Origin: Dryococelus australis
Lineage: Eukaryota; Arthropoda; Insecta; Phasmatodea; Phasmatidae
NCBI GenBank assembly: GCA_029891345.1
Contig: CM057009.1
Span: 88,025,416-88,089,415, forward strand
DNA length: 64,000 nt
Direction of reading: 5' to 3'
Numbering within the stretch: position 1 is the stretch's first letter; each line of letters opens with the position of its first letter. Below the pieces are notes generated by a model that was not told where the DNA came from, did no database searches, and saw only the letters and a program-made list of their open reading frames with translations. Positions 12,526 through 23,624 of the stretch are shown here, piece after piece. Both the position numbers and the translations under genes were made by a program.

Positions 12526-13960
12526 GGACGAGTCCGCCGCCATCTTGCCCGAAACTTCCTGCTCTACCATTCCGGTTTGACCTTGATCTCTTGTGTTAGA
12601 TTCCAAATTTGGTTTTCAAACTCAAATTTGGGTTTGAAATCCCAAATATTGTTTTCGTTTTCAAATCTGGTTTTCAATCCCAATAACGTATACCGATTCC
12701 ATATGTCGGTCATCTTGTCAGCCAATACCGATTCCCTGCCGCGAGGCTCTCAAAATTTATTTTTATCTTACTCGTTTCTGGGACGGCGGCCATCTTGGAC
12801 GGCTACACGAGGCTCCACCATTCATCTTGGATAGCGTCCATCTTGAATGGTAGCACCAGCTGCGGACTCATGGCATGGAATGCAGAACTTCCTGCTCTGT
12901 CAATTTAGTCCACCATCTCGGAAGCCCTGCTGTCTAGCAAAATAGTGGCCAATTCAGAACTACCTGCTCTGTCAATCCGGTCCACCATCTTGTAAGTCCT
13001 AACTGGCTCCTGTCTATGGACCCCGGCCACCGATTAAAAAAATTCCGGTTCATCTTGTAACTGGCTCTTGTCTGTGGATCCTGTACCACCATCTTGGATC
13101 AGAACTTCCTGCTCCGTCAATTTGGCCCGCCATCTTCTTAGTCGTAACTGGCTCTTGGCTGTGGACTCTAACTGCTCTCTTGTATTAAAAATAAATTCCG
13201 CACTGCCATCTTGGATCAGAACTTCCTGCTCTGTCATTCCGGAGCAGGGGTTCTCTCTGCATACTACCACACACTATTTCCTTACTAACACAAGTTTCGC
13301 GCATTGAACTTCCAGATCGATTCCCAAACAATTCATATATGTTAATTTTGGAAAGTTAAACTTCCGGTTTGTTTCACAGGCAAGACATATATATTAATTT
13401 TCAAAGTATTTAAACTTGGGACATTTCAGGTAAGGGATTTATGTTAATTTTGGAAATACTGGGTTTGATTCCCAGACGACTCACTTAATATTTAAAATTG
13501 TGCAATCACTTACAAGAGCAGCTCTCCAACTGATGTCTTACCACCACGAAATCTCTCGCTCAACTGACATAACATATTCACTGCTGTAAACAGTTACATG
13601 TTGAGAGGGGTGGGGGAAATGTATGATGTAATCGGCTATTTGCATAACCGACGAGTGCTTGCGGACTCATCTATGTGGTGTCCTGCTGTGTACTCATGGT
13701 ATGGCATCCTGATGTGGACCCCATCACATTGGACGACAGCCATCTTGTAGAGGGAAACCTCCTACTTTATCATTTCACTTGGATGGTCGCCATCTTGACT
13801 CATGCAGATAACCCACCTTGTCAGCCAGGGTAGCCATCTTGTCGACCAGTGACGAAATGTCATACTCTACCATTCCCGGACTACAGCTATCTTGGAGAGC
13901 GAACATTTCAGTTGGACGGTCGCCATCTTGGATGATGTCGATTAAGCTGCGGACTCATGA
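12526..13960 (+). repeat. Left terminal inverted repeat of Polinton B
   Basis: It matches 35,656-37,090 in reverse complement over its whole length: GACGAGTCCGCCGCCATCTTG at the tip corresponds to the right-end reverse complement GACGAGCCCGCCGCC. It also shares CAAATTTGGTTTTC runs, TTCCTGCTCT phrases and the block AGAGCAGCTCTCC. It is built largely of degenerate ~40-60-bp phrases of the form AACTTCCTGCTCT...CCATCTTG. It carries more than a dozen CCATCTTG or one-off motifs between 12,540 and 13,930. Confidence 0.9.
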
Positions 13961-14400
13961 TGACGTAATGACCTGATGACGCAATGCGAAATGAGACTTA
14001 GATTTGCACATGTGAGATTATGCACATCTGGCCCAACACACGTCTGGTTCGATGCCCGGACAAGGCATTTGAAAGTTGAATATCCGGTACAGGATTCAAA
14101 ACCCAAAAACTACAATTTTGAAAGTTTTGCTTCCATTTCGATTTCCAGACAATGCATGTATGGTAATTTTGGAAAATATTGAAAGTTTAATACCGGGTTC
14201 GATTCCATGGTGAGACTCACTTAATACAAAAAAAAAGTGTGCAAATTACTTACAAGAGCAGCTCTCCGACTGATGTCTTACCGCCATGAAATCCCTCGCT
14301 CAACTGACATAACACACTCATTGCTGTAAAACAGTTATATTTCGAGAGGGTGAGGGAGTGTATGGCATAATCAGCTATTTGTGTAACCGACGAGTGCAAT
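13445..14400 (+). repeat. Internal direct duplication at the inner edge of the left TIR
   Basis: The block running from GATTCC...GACTCACTTAATA through AGAGCAGCTCTCC, ACTGATGTCTTACC and GTAACCGACGAGTGC-like phrases occurs twice, at about 13,465-13,665 and 14,200-14,395, roughly 735-740 bp apart. The right TIR has only one copy (about 35,940-36,120), so the second copy is a left-side duplication that extends the left end inward. Confidence 0.75.
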
Positions 14401-14461
14401 TAGTTATTTGTAGATTAACGAACGCAATTGTTTAGTTTTGACATGTACACTTCTGGTGCAC

Positions 14462-14733
14462 CCGGGTTCGATGCTCGGTCAGGTCATGTAATATTATTTT
14501 ATTTCCAAATTAAAAAATAGATATATCTTAGCTAGAGGGGGTAGTTGATGTAATATTATTTGTGGGATCGATGCTAGGTCAGGTCATGTAATATTATTAT
14601 TTTATTTTCGAATTATAAAACTTCTTTTATCTGAGTTGGATAGCAGGTGGGGGTAGTTAATGTAATCTTATTTTTTAGATCAATGCTCGCTCAAGTCATA
14701 TAATATTATGTTAGTTCCGAATTTAAAAAAAAT
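14462..14733 (+). repeat. ~110-bp tandem repeat, three units
   Basis: The phrase GGTCAGGTCATGTAATATTAT (with variants) recurs at about 14,475, 14,577 and 14,690. It is preceded each time by a B-box-like GGGTTCGATGCTCGG or GGATCGATGCTAGG. It ends where the LINE target duplication begins. Confidence 0.65.
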
Positions 14734-14748
14734 TGGTGGGAGGGGGCA

Positions 14749-15588
14749 AAGTTCTCGGTGGAACCTGCACTGGCCTCTCCAAACCTCCCCTCCAGGTGGC
14801 CGATACCTATTAAAAGGTCATACCTGGAGCTCTACTTTCTATCCAGACTACTTTTTCCCCTACAAACAAAAGCTGAAATCGGCTCTTTTGATCTCAGGTA
14901 CCACTGGGAACTTTGCAATTTTGACACCGCCACGCTGTCCGAAATTTAAAAATGGAAATTACACTAATCTACTCACCCAAACAGACTAACTAAATTCTGC
15001 GTCTGCGCATATCCTTCCTCGACTGAATTTAAGGATAGCGGTATTCCCATAACTGCTATCTCGGCTCAGTGCGCCCAGGTTGTGCAGGACCTAGTTTTGG
15101 GGGATGTCCGATAACCAGAAACATTCCCCGCCACCTCGCCCCTGGTCGCAAAGATCTTGTGTCTAAAATCAAAAACTGCTGCTCGTTACGGCACACATGC
15201 ACACACACACACACTCATACATATCCAATGCTTCGCTCATTCGCTTTGCATTTTAACCAACTACAATACTGCAAATGCAAACAGGTACAATCATCATTGT
15301 CAAATCATGTAAAAGTGCCTGAGCGTTGCTCAATGGCGTTAGGTGTGAGTAGGGTTGTCTTAGCCGGTAATTTTATCTGGCCAGGTGGCTGGGGGCTCAA
15401 TGGGTAAGAGTCCTTGTTTTCCTTTTCCCATATTTGCTTCTTTCAAGGTCACGAGTCTTTTGTCTCACAGACCTTTTCTCCCCCAGATCCTCCCTCCACC
15501 CGGCCAGGCCCCTCCTGAGGGAGGGGCATGTCACATTCTGTGTGGTGTTACCAAAACTGTTGGTAGAGTGCCATCCGGAATTGGAGAA
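14749..15588 (-). other. LINE 3' untranslated region
   Basis: About 840 bp lie between the end of the downstream frame and the target duplication. It includes a (CA)n near 15,190-15,216 (forward strand ACACACAC) and C-rich phrases. No coding similarity is seen. Confidence 0.6.
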
Positions 15589-16562
15589 CTAGTACCGGAC
15601 CACAGTGTACCCATTGAAGGGCTTACTGTAGTCGAAAGTGCGCCTCCTGTATGTAAGGATGGCATCCCGGAGGACGTTAGATTCGTTGAATATTTCGTCT
15701 CTACGCCAATAACATTCCTTTAACATAGTTACCAATTCTGAGGGTTTGGTCGGCAGACCTGCCTGGGCGACGACAAGCCTGTCAATGGTTTCCATTCTTG
15801 GGAGAAGGACCCTGTCCCCCTCCATATTTCTTATTACAAGGGCAAGAGCAGATGCCAAAGTAGTTGGGTCCTCCAATTTCGTCAACATTGCTCCCCTGAT
15901 GAGCTCGTTGTACAATCACTGTTTTACGTCTGGGTCAGCTTGTGCAGGCCATGCCTGTACTGCCACATCAACCATGTTTTTGTCGTCTGGCCAGTCAATT
16001 TAAACAGTTGTCGTCTCCTCAGGTGTTGCCTCAGATTTCCTGGTGAGGACCTTATGGAGGAAGACTTCCCTCTCAACCTCGGTATCCCGTGGCTGATTGG
16101 TCCGTACCTCCTCCATTGGTACTCCCGTCGACCATACCTCTCTGGCTCGGGACATGGCACAGACTGTTCGTCGTCTGTTGTCGCGTTTGAGCCTGCTCAT
16201 GTTACAAGTAATGCGAGCAAAACCCTCCCGCACAAACACCACTGGATTCAAAGTACACGACCATCCAGGTGTTGTTTGGTCTTGAAGACCATGGCCACTT
16301 GTCTTGTAAGGTTCTAGGTCTATAACTCTCATTATAGATGTAGACCTGGGCAGCTCTAGTTCCCTTTTCCTTTTTGCTTCAGTCCTGGAGGGGGGTGCAC
16401 AGGGAGTGCTCCCATGTACCATTACAGGTGTTAATCCCAAAGGGGGAGGGGGTTGGTGGGTCCACCCCCTTCATCCAAGATTACGACTGGGAAGATGTGA
16501 TCACTTTTTTGGTTCACAACACCTATCCCAGTCTCATCCTCATTGTCCTGCACTTCCGACAT
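15589..16562 (-). pseudogene. Third ORF of the LINE (ORF3), unknown function
   Basis: An ATG at 16,562 opens a frame (MSEVQDNEDETG...) 30 bp after the ORF2 stop (16,593-16,595). One frameshift near 16,445, in a C-run, joins it to a frame that continues to 15,589 with only two in-frame stops (TAA at 16,000-16,002 and TGA near 15,919). The total is about 324 codons. The frame has normal mixed composition: acidic N-terminus, a basic segment (EAKRKRELELPRS), a middle with VVFVREGFARITCNMSRL, and a C-terminal third that looks helical (TTLASALALVIRNMEG and SELVTMLKECYWRRDEIFN). No zinc knuckle, RNase H or protease motif is visible. R1-clade elements usually have two ORFs, so this may be an ORF3 or a host-captured sequence. 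Forward-strand open frames here are shadows. Confidence 0.5.
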
Positions 16563-16592
16563 GTTCAGGTCCCTGCTCAGCCGAGGGCCAGA

Positions 16593-19500
16593 CTACCAGA
16601 CGTCGAACTCCTCTCTTCTTCTACCAACTTTAGTAAGATGTTGTAACACCGCCCTTGTTGTGTGTCTGTCCCGGAGCATGTCCCCGAGACGAAGAGGCTC
16701 ATGGATCCCCTCAAATTCAAGAGTCAGGTCTTCAGCTTTGAGGCATCCCAGCACGTGGGTAGAGGTGTCTTCCACCCCACACACGACACACATGGGGTAT
16801 TCTACCAGGCCCAGGGAGGACAGCTTCGCGCGGAAGTTGCAGTGTCCAGTCAAGTACTGGACGGAGTAGTGTCCCATCTCGAGCCACTTCTCCAATTGCA
16901 GTCTCTCCCATACACAAGGAAACAAGCCGTGCATTAGACGACCCTTATTGCTAAGGTCCTATCTGGTCTGTCATGCTGTTAGCATGGCTTCCTTAATTTC
17001 TCTCAGGTCCGCTGGGGGAATGACTCCCCGTCTTCTCCTACGAGAAATTTCACCCATCTGTGCCACTAGCAGATCCAGAGGGATCTCCCTAGCTATAAGC
17101 TGGATAGCATCGCTTGATGTGGTCCTATAGGCCTTGGTTATCCCCAATAGTGCTGCTCTTTGGGCGCTATTTATTATCCTCTTTCCATGTACTCTCTCTG
17201 ACTCTGGTTACCACACCCCACATGCTTACGTGAGGATGGGCAGGAACACGTACTTATACATCAATTTCAATGTCCTATAGCCTAGCCCACAGTTTGCTGG
17301 TGTCACTGCCCTGAGCCGATGAAACAGCGTGACTGCTTTGTTCACCGCATAGCGAATGTGGGCATGGAATGCCAAACGACATTCCAGGATGACACCGAGA
17401 TATTTCATCTCGGTGACCATCCTGATCACCCTGCCTCTGAACCTGACCACAGGATTCTGCTTAAGGGAAACCTTAAGCAGAATAGCATTGATATTTTCGA
17501 CTGACAGGTCCATTTTGAACCTCTCAGCCTATTCTTCTACCATTGACAATGCTTGGTCCGTTTTTTCCTCGCATTCTTTACATGACCAGGGAGGGACAAG
17601 GAGCAAATCAACGTCCACATAACCATAGACCTCGGAGCCCTGCGGGAATTCCAGCCAGAGCAGACCCTAAAAGATCACATTCCATAGGATCGGACCAAGG
17701 ACAGACCCTTGCAGACAGCCCTTGATCACCACCTTCTCTTCTCTATGCGTTCCCATTTCCAGGGCGCATTTGCGATCAGTCAAAATGCCCTTTATCAATT
17801 CGTAAATGTTCTTGGGGCACTCCAACAAGGGTAGTTGCCACAGAATCTGCGGCCACCAAGCATTGTCGAAAGCCCCCGAGATATCCAGGGATATGGCCAT
17901 GACGTATGTGTGGTCGTAGGTTTTCACCTGATCGACCATGTCCATGATTGCCATCTCAGTACTTTTGCCCTTCATGAACCCGTATTGGCGAGGATGAAAA
18001 CCATGGACAATGTCCAGGTATTGCATCAGCCGCTGGTTTACGAGGTGCTCCGTCTTCCCCATAACTGGCTGAAGCGTTATTGGCCTATACGAGTTTGCTT
18101 TTCTCGGGTTCTTCCCAACTCCCTTGTAGATCACAATCAAGAGACCCTTCTTCCACCATAAAGGGAATTTTCCTTCAGAGAGGCAATCGTTGAACACGTC
18201 CAACATGTCATCATGTCATGGCATATCCGAGGGTATGCACGGAGGAACATTTCCCCCGTCATCCCATCACATCTCGGGGCTTTCCTCAGCTTCGTCTTCT
18301 TGACTATCGCATCAAGATTTTTGAGAGAGAATGGCTCAGTGTTCTCCGTCATTATAGGGCTTAGCTGTCCTGCCCTGATCCTCTTGTGATACTCGGTCTC
18401 CCCCACCGCAATTATCAACTGGCAAGAGCTTTGCAAGCAAATGCCATGTGATATCTTCAGATTTCTGCAAGAGACGGTCATCTGACTCAAGGGCAGGAAG
18501 CACCTCTGAGCTTCTGATCTTTCCTGTTACCATCCGATAAACCAGTCCCCAGGGGTCTTGGTTTCCCCTATCCGTAACAAGCTCTCTCCAAGCTGTTTGT
18601 CTTTTCTTTCTGAGTATTCTTCGGTACTGCGTTCTGACAACATTGTACTGTTGGACCGCTTGCTGTCTCAGGTCTGGGCGATATGTTCTTTTGAATCGTT
18701 TTCACAATTACTTGACTTGCTTCCGATTATACTCTAACTCATCATCCCACCAAGGATGATGAGGGACCTTCCTTTAAGTTTTGGGTATGGCCCGATCACA
18801 GGCGGCCATAACCATTTCCCCCATCTTTTCAGCCCTTTGATCCACAGACAGAAGCAGCTTTTCAGCTCTATACTCATTAAGATGTCTCAACAGCACTCTG
18901 TCAAACAGAGGCCAGTCCGCCTTAGCAGTAACATACTGGGAATGCTCTAATCTGGTTTGGCGAATTTCATTCACCTGGATGGTAAACAGAATCATCTTAT
19001 GATGAGACTCGACCTCATCCGAAACTCTCCAGTCCCCAATACAGCCAGCAGCATGCACCATCACTGCTGTAACATCTAGATATTATACTGTATCACGGGC
19101 AGGGGACACGTAGGTGGCCACGTGTCCCGGTCTATTGACCACCTGCAGGTCTTTCTCCATTAGGTATCTTATTACCTCCTCTCCACGGCCATCCGTCCTC
19201 GGAGAATTCCACAATTCCGACTTGGCATTGATGTGCGCACCAAGTTGATTTCTGTATCATTGGCTTTCGTCAGTATGTTCTCCTACTGACTTAAATGTTG
19301 TTCGATTGGGTCCTGAGGTTTAAAGTACGACGAGACTATCGTCATGCTTCCTCCCCCGATCTCCAAACGAACACACGCATGATGCGTGTTCGAAAGAACC
19401 TCTAATGGAATGTAATTTATCTCAGGGTTACACACCAAAATTCCGGCCAGTGGATTTTCCCCAAAGAAAGCGAACCGGCCTTGAAGAGTCGGTACTTTCC

Positions 19501-19635
19501 CTCTGAGCAGGTAAGGCTCCGGCAACAGTACCAAATCCAGTTGTTGCTCCATCGCAATTTTACTGCAGCTCTTTGCAGGTTTATCTGCCCTAGCCATAGT
19601 GGTGCATGATTACTAGTCATACTGGGTCCTGTCAA
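16593..19635 (-). pseudogene. LINE ORF2: endonuclease-reverse transcriptase
   Basis: ORF2 nicks DNA and reverse-transcribes the element. From its ATG (19,635), overlapping the end of ORF1, it shows QINLQRAAVK and, after a frameshift, LVLLPEPYLLRGKVP and VSSYFKPQDP (AP-type endonuclease, to about 18,900, with ESHH where the usual SDH is expected). The reverse transcriptase follows: KLRKAPRCDGMTGE, ANSYRPITLQPVMGK, QYGFMKGKST, LDISGAFDNAWW (catalytic Asp), GCLQGSVLGPILWN. The second catalytic box at about 17,600-17,625 reads YGYVDVDLLLV instead of a canonical YADD or YVDD. The C-terminus has C-x2-C-x7-H-x4-C (CVVCGVEDTSTHVLGC). Stops and frameshifts occur at about 19,600, 19,280, 18,770, 18,200, 17,660 and 17,220. 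Confidence 0.92.
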
Positions 19636-21053
19636 GCTCCAGCACCATCATTCTTTTATGGACTGGACAGTCGGAAGTACCAACAGAGTGGAAACAGTCT
19701 CTGTGCTTGTCTTTAAGACAGTTAGCGCATTTGGGCTTGGTATCCTTAGCTTTACATTCAAAGAATTTGTGCCCTTTCTCCGAACAGTGGGGGCAGACTA
19801 GCTCACTTTTACAGCATTCCTTTATGTGGCCGTACCCCTGGCACTTATAGCACCGGGTCGGCATCACATAATCCCTGACTTTGCACTGTTGGAACCCTAT
19901 GAATAGGGTTCCACAGTCAACAAGCAGCTTTCTCAAGGGCGGAGTAACCTCAAGGACTAAGTTAACATCGTCCTTATCTCTGGGTCCAGTGCAGAAACGC
20001 ACAGTAGTGTTTTTCCGCACCTCCTGGGCGGCCCTAAAATTCTGGAGGCATAAAGTCTCCATGAACTCAGGTCCATCATATTCTCTCGGGACATCATAAA
20101 TTATGACCTTGGGCCCACACCTTTCTGGGTCTGTTACCCGCAGACCCAGTTCTTCCATCCGTTTAGCGTTCCTCAGCTTAAGGAGAGTTTCCTCATCCTC
20201 AGCTTCCAGGAGTACTCCGCCTTCGAGACTTGGCGCACATTTTTAATATGTAGTTGTTCCTTAACAGGGTTTAGAGATTTGAGTTTTGCTCTGGTCTCCT
20301 CGGAGCGGCACTCCCCCTCCCTTGGGTACACCAAGACCGTTCTTTTCAGAGGTTGCCTTCTACCTTTAACCTCCTGCCACTGATTTTCCTGTGGCTTCTC
20401 CTTGGCCTGCCTTTGCTTATTTCAATCTCAGCGAATGACTGAGACTTGTTGGCTTTCATAACGGCTTTCTCGAGGGGTCTTGAGGTGGTGTGACCCATGC
20501 TCTTGTATGCCCTGGATTCCCCTTCCAGTTGCGCAGATCGCACAATCTGGAGCTCCAATAAGGCTTTGAGCCTCATGACTTGAGGGAGGAGGTAATTTGC
20601 CCACTCCTTGTTTACCTTCCTTTTCTCGCATGTAGCATACTCAATAATCTCTTCTACTGTGAGTGACGCCTCTCCCTGGACGCACTCAGCAATCATTTGT
20701 TGTGCAGCTAGCTGCCCCTCACGTTAACTATCAAAGCCCGGGGGTGGCCCCTTTCCCACCGGGTTCTGGGATGTGTCCTTAGCCTTCTCTATTTCAGCTC
20801 TGGGCTGACACTGGTATGTTCCTTGCGGCAGGCTGCCTTCGCCTTCAGCAGCCACCATCAGATTGGTGATCAGGCGCTCATGCTTTGCATAGCTCTCCTG
20901 CAATAATTTTTCCACTACTCCAGCTTCTTGGGCCCATATAAGTGGGTATACTTTTTTGCACCAGGCCACCTCCTCCTTTGAGGGAGGCATGACCTGGGAC
21001 CAGGACGTATCGTCATCGATAAGGCGCTGAACGTAGTACAGCGCCTTGCCCAT
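19613..21053 (-). pseudogene. LINE ORF1: gag-like protein with CCHC knuckles
   Basis: ORF1 is the nucleic-acid-binding protein of R1/Jockey-type elements. The frame starts at an ATG (21,053, MGKALYYVQRL), continues through one in-frame TAA (20,724) and changes frame between 20,346 and 20,158. The last part (20,158-19,613) has an RRM-like segment (KVIIYDVPREYDGPEFM) and three knuckles: CYKCQGYGHIKECC, CPHCSEKGHKFFEC and CANCLKDKHRDC. It ends in LELDRTQYD and overlaps the beginning of ORF2. The total is about 480 codons, within the usual range. Confidence 0.88.
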
Positions 21054-21606
21054 TTACATATTTTTTAAAGGGGTTATTACTTGGTAAAAACCCTCTTCGT
21101 TAATTTAATGAGCCTTTATAAGGCTTGGAAGGATGCTCCTGGAACACGGAGTACCAGGGCTCCCTTCCGGCCACTTGCCCTTCCGTGGCCATCTTGGTCT
21201 GTGTTGGTTAGTTAGGAGGTTTTTAACCTCGAGGCGCTGGGCCTCTGGCTGGGGCTAGTGGTCGGTAACCACCGGCCCACTCTGGTACTGTTCTCTACCC
21301 CTTCTATGCGCTGACCACTTTGCCAGTATAGGGCTTATGGCAACACACAGTAGGGGGTAGGCTACTGGTTGACTTACTTACCTATACTCGTTGCCACCAC
21401 TCGCCCACGTTGAGGGAGGACAGCGCGCAGTACCTTTGTCAAAATTGGGAAGTGATATTTTCTCTCCTCGCAGAGTTTAGCAGACTCTACGATAGGGAGA
21501 GGAGATGTTCTTAGAACAATCTCTACTGTCAGCAGAAACAGTTTGAGATTTCTCAGGCTTTACATAACTCTTCCAATCGCATTATAGGTGGTACCCTGAG
21601 AAAACC
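21054..21606 (-). other. LINE 5' untranslated region
   Basis: About 550 bp lie between the ORF1 ATG and the upstream target duplication. It contains a forward-strand GGCCACTTGCCC...CGTGGCCATCTTGG segment and a GAGGAGA-rich stretch. It would hold the internal promoter of the LINE, but I see no defined promoter motif. Confidence 0.5.
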
Positions 21607-21621
21607 TGGTGGGAGGGGGCA

Positions 21622-22125
21622 GTGTTACGGTCATATCCCTAGCCCGAAGCCACCCAGCACTGACCTTAATGCACTGTCTACCAAAATTACGTTTATCAAA
21701 ATGGCGGCCAACACAGAACTTCCTGCTCTGTTATTCAGGTCCGCCATATTGGAAGTTGCACTGCAGCAAAACAACTAATAGGTCCAGGGGTCACCCTGCC
21801 AGTCATACCAGCATGCCTGAAGAATGCTCGAGTTCATAGCCCCCTGCAACAACTCACTCCCGATATAGTTAGCTGTAATTTCAGAACAGTTTAATATGCA
21901 AGTACCAAAATCGTAACATAAGCATCACCCTCAATGACGAGAAGGGTCGCAGGCCCAAGCAGACCCGATGTCTACTTAAAGCATAGTTGGCAATATTTTC
22001 CGAACCGTTTGACATAAAACTACCATATTCATACCATAGCCATTAACATAGGTATCACTTCCATCAATGATAAGAGACACAGGGTATTCAGCAGTAGTGA
22101 GGATTCAAGTGGGGAATGAGAGTCA
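21622..22125. other. Continuation of Polinton B interior, with a TIR-like fragment
   Basis: At about 21,698-21,760 the sequence AAAATGGCGGCCAACACAG, AACTTCCTGCTCTGTTATTC and GGTCCGCCATATTGGAAG repeats the phrases of the TIR. The TIR-type sequence therefore continued past the LINE insertion site. At 21,900-22,080 a short imperfect duplication of a phrase around ATCAATGATAAGAG is seen. No gene. Confidence 0.55.
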
Positions 22126-22355
22126 GTATTGAGGAGTCAGCAGTAGTGAGGAGTCAGCAGAAGTGAGGAGTCAGCAGCAGTGAGGAGCCAGTAGTAGTGC
22201 GGAGTAAGCAGTAGTGAGGAATCAGTAGTAGTGAGGAGTCAGTAGTAGTGTGGAGTCAGCAGTAGTGAGGAGTCTGTAGTAGTGAGGAGTAAGCAGTAGT
22301 GAGGAGTCAGTAGTAGTGAGGAGCAAGCAGTGTGGAGACAGCAGTGTGGAGTCAG
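22126..22355 (+). repeat. 17-bp minisatellite, about 13 units
   Basis: The unit CAGTAGTGAGGAGTCAG repeats head to tail with one to three changes per copy. The last two copies are shortened to 14 bp. It ends 9 bp before the first ATG of the zinc-finger gene. Confidence 0.92.
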
Positions 22356-22364
22356 CGCTTGAAG

Positions 22365-23242
22365 ATGATGCCAACCACTGAGGGTGTGCCATCGGGTACG
22401 ACTACATTTGAAACTTCGACGATCTATCAACTATATCGTAAACATTGCAGTTACTGTGACAAGATCTTCAGTAAAAGTTGTAATGCACGTCATCATGAAC
22501 AGAGCGACTGTACAAAGAAACCGACCTCTGGAATACAAACATGTGATATATGCGGTGCGACATTTGGTAGAGGTGATAATCTAAAGAGTAATACTGGTAC
22601 ATGTAAAGGTACCATAACTTTGTTTGACACGAAAAAGCACGCCAAGTCCAGTCTTCCTGCAGATTCGTTGTGTACACTAACATTATTCGAGCGCCCATAA
22701 CATTATATGGACCTGCATGGTGCTCCGAACCAGTGTGTGAAGAAGGAACTACAAGTGTTGAAGAGCATGAATCAAACAGATCGCTAGAAGTTGTGAACAC
22801 CACCCCTATTCAGCTAACATGTAAAGTAAAAAACGAAGATGCTACCCAGGATGACAATGCGACCTCTAAGTCTGCTGAGAACGACAATGTGACCTTCACG
22901 TCTGCTGGGAATGATAATGTGACCTCCAAGTCTACTGGTGATGATGCATATTCTACTGATGAAGACATGTCGACACCTCCAAAACGAAAGCGTGTTGCTG
23001 AGACCTATTTGCAGTTGGGACAGAAGAAACGTAGTACTCCAGTTCAGAGGTACGTCGCAACTGGAAAGAAGAAGAAGATAGATGGTGAACATTCTGTGAA
23101 GTCTGGCTACTCTGAAGACCCCAATGACCTAGTTGATAGACTATGGTGGCTGGTTTCATTGCTGAGCAGTGGATATCTGTCTGTCATCGAAGAGATAAAT
23201 TCAATAATTAATGAACTTAGAGCTAGAGGCTTTATTGAATGA
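22365..23242 (+). pseudogene. Zinc-finger gene with C-terminal 41-aa module, Polinton B
   Basis: The first frame (ATG 22,365) carries two C2HC-type fingers: HCSYCDKIFSKSCNARHHEQ followed by SDC, then TCDICGATFGRGDNLKSN followed by TGTC. In the second finger the expected His is Thr. A frameshift near 22,640-22,690 leads into a second frame open to 23,242. That frame has an acidic Asn/Asp/Ser-rich repeat region (NATSKSAENDNVTFTSAGND), a basic nuclear-signal-like PPKRKR, KKKKID, and the 41-residue terminal module (from 23,117, DPNDLVDRLWWLV to ELRARGFIE). The organisation matches the relic at 2,345-2,869. The function is unknown; nucleic-acid binding is inferred from the fingers. It could also be read as two genes. 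Confidence 0.6.
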
Positions 23243-23624
23243 TATAGGTATGCGTTTGATTTGGTTATGCATGTATTTAAATAAATATAAATATCAAACA
23301 ATATATATATTTTTAATTCCTGCCATCAAAGAAATTTACCTTTGTGTGTTAACTGCTGTCTTTCTGTACTTGCTTCCCGAAGAATGACACTTGTGCATAG
23401 AGGTTATCACGGTAGGTATACACAGTGGACCACCTTGTATTCTGAGCTGAACATGCAATAGTAACTTTCGTGTCGACATTTATGGTGTCAATTACTCAAA
23501 TTATTTCCACACATTGATACTATAATGCTTGTAGCAACTCTTCAGAGACCCTTGCCAACGCTAACGGTGATACAGATCTTCGGGCAAAACCTGAAGTGAG
23601 TGAAGAGATTTTGGACAGCGAGGT

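Larger units (their letters stand above)
14749..21606 (-). mobile_element. R1-like non-LTR retrotransposon, about 6.86 kb
   Basis: The element lies in reverse orientation. It is flanked by identical 15-bp target duplications TGGTGGGAGGGGGCA at 14,734-14,748 and 21,607-21,621. It has a gag-like ORF1 with CCHC knuckles, an ORF2 with endonuclease and reverse transcriptase and a C-terminal CCHC, plus a further frame downstream (15,589-16,562). There is no poly(A) tail at its 3' end (14,749), which is common in the R1 clade. The large leader and both intact target duplications suggest a full-length insertion. Multiple stops and frameshifts show it is inactive. It is younger than Polinton B, since it interrupts the inner part of B's left end. 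Confidence 0.9.

Noticed and set aside
15069..18161. Several forward-strand open frames of 60-125 codons
   Set aside because: They are antisense shadows of the LINE ORF2 and ORF3.
22126..22355. Regular short repeats resembling a CRISPR array
   Set aside because: Units are contiguous 17-mers without spacers, in a eukaryotic setting; this is a minisatellite.
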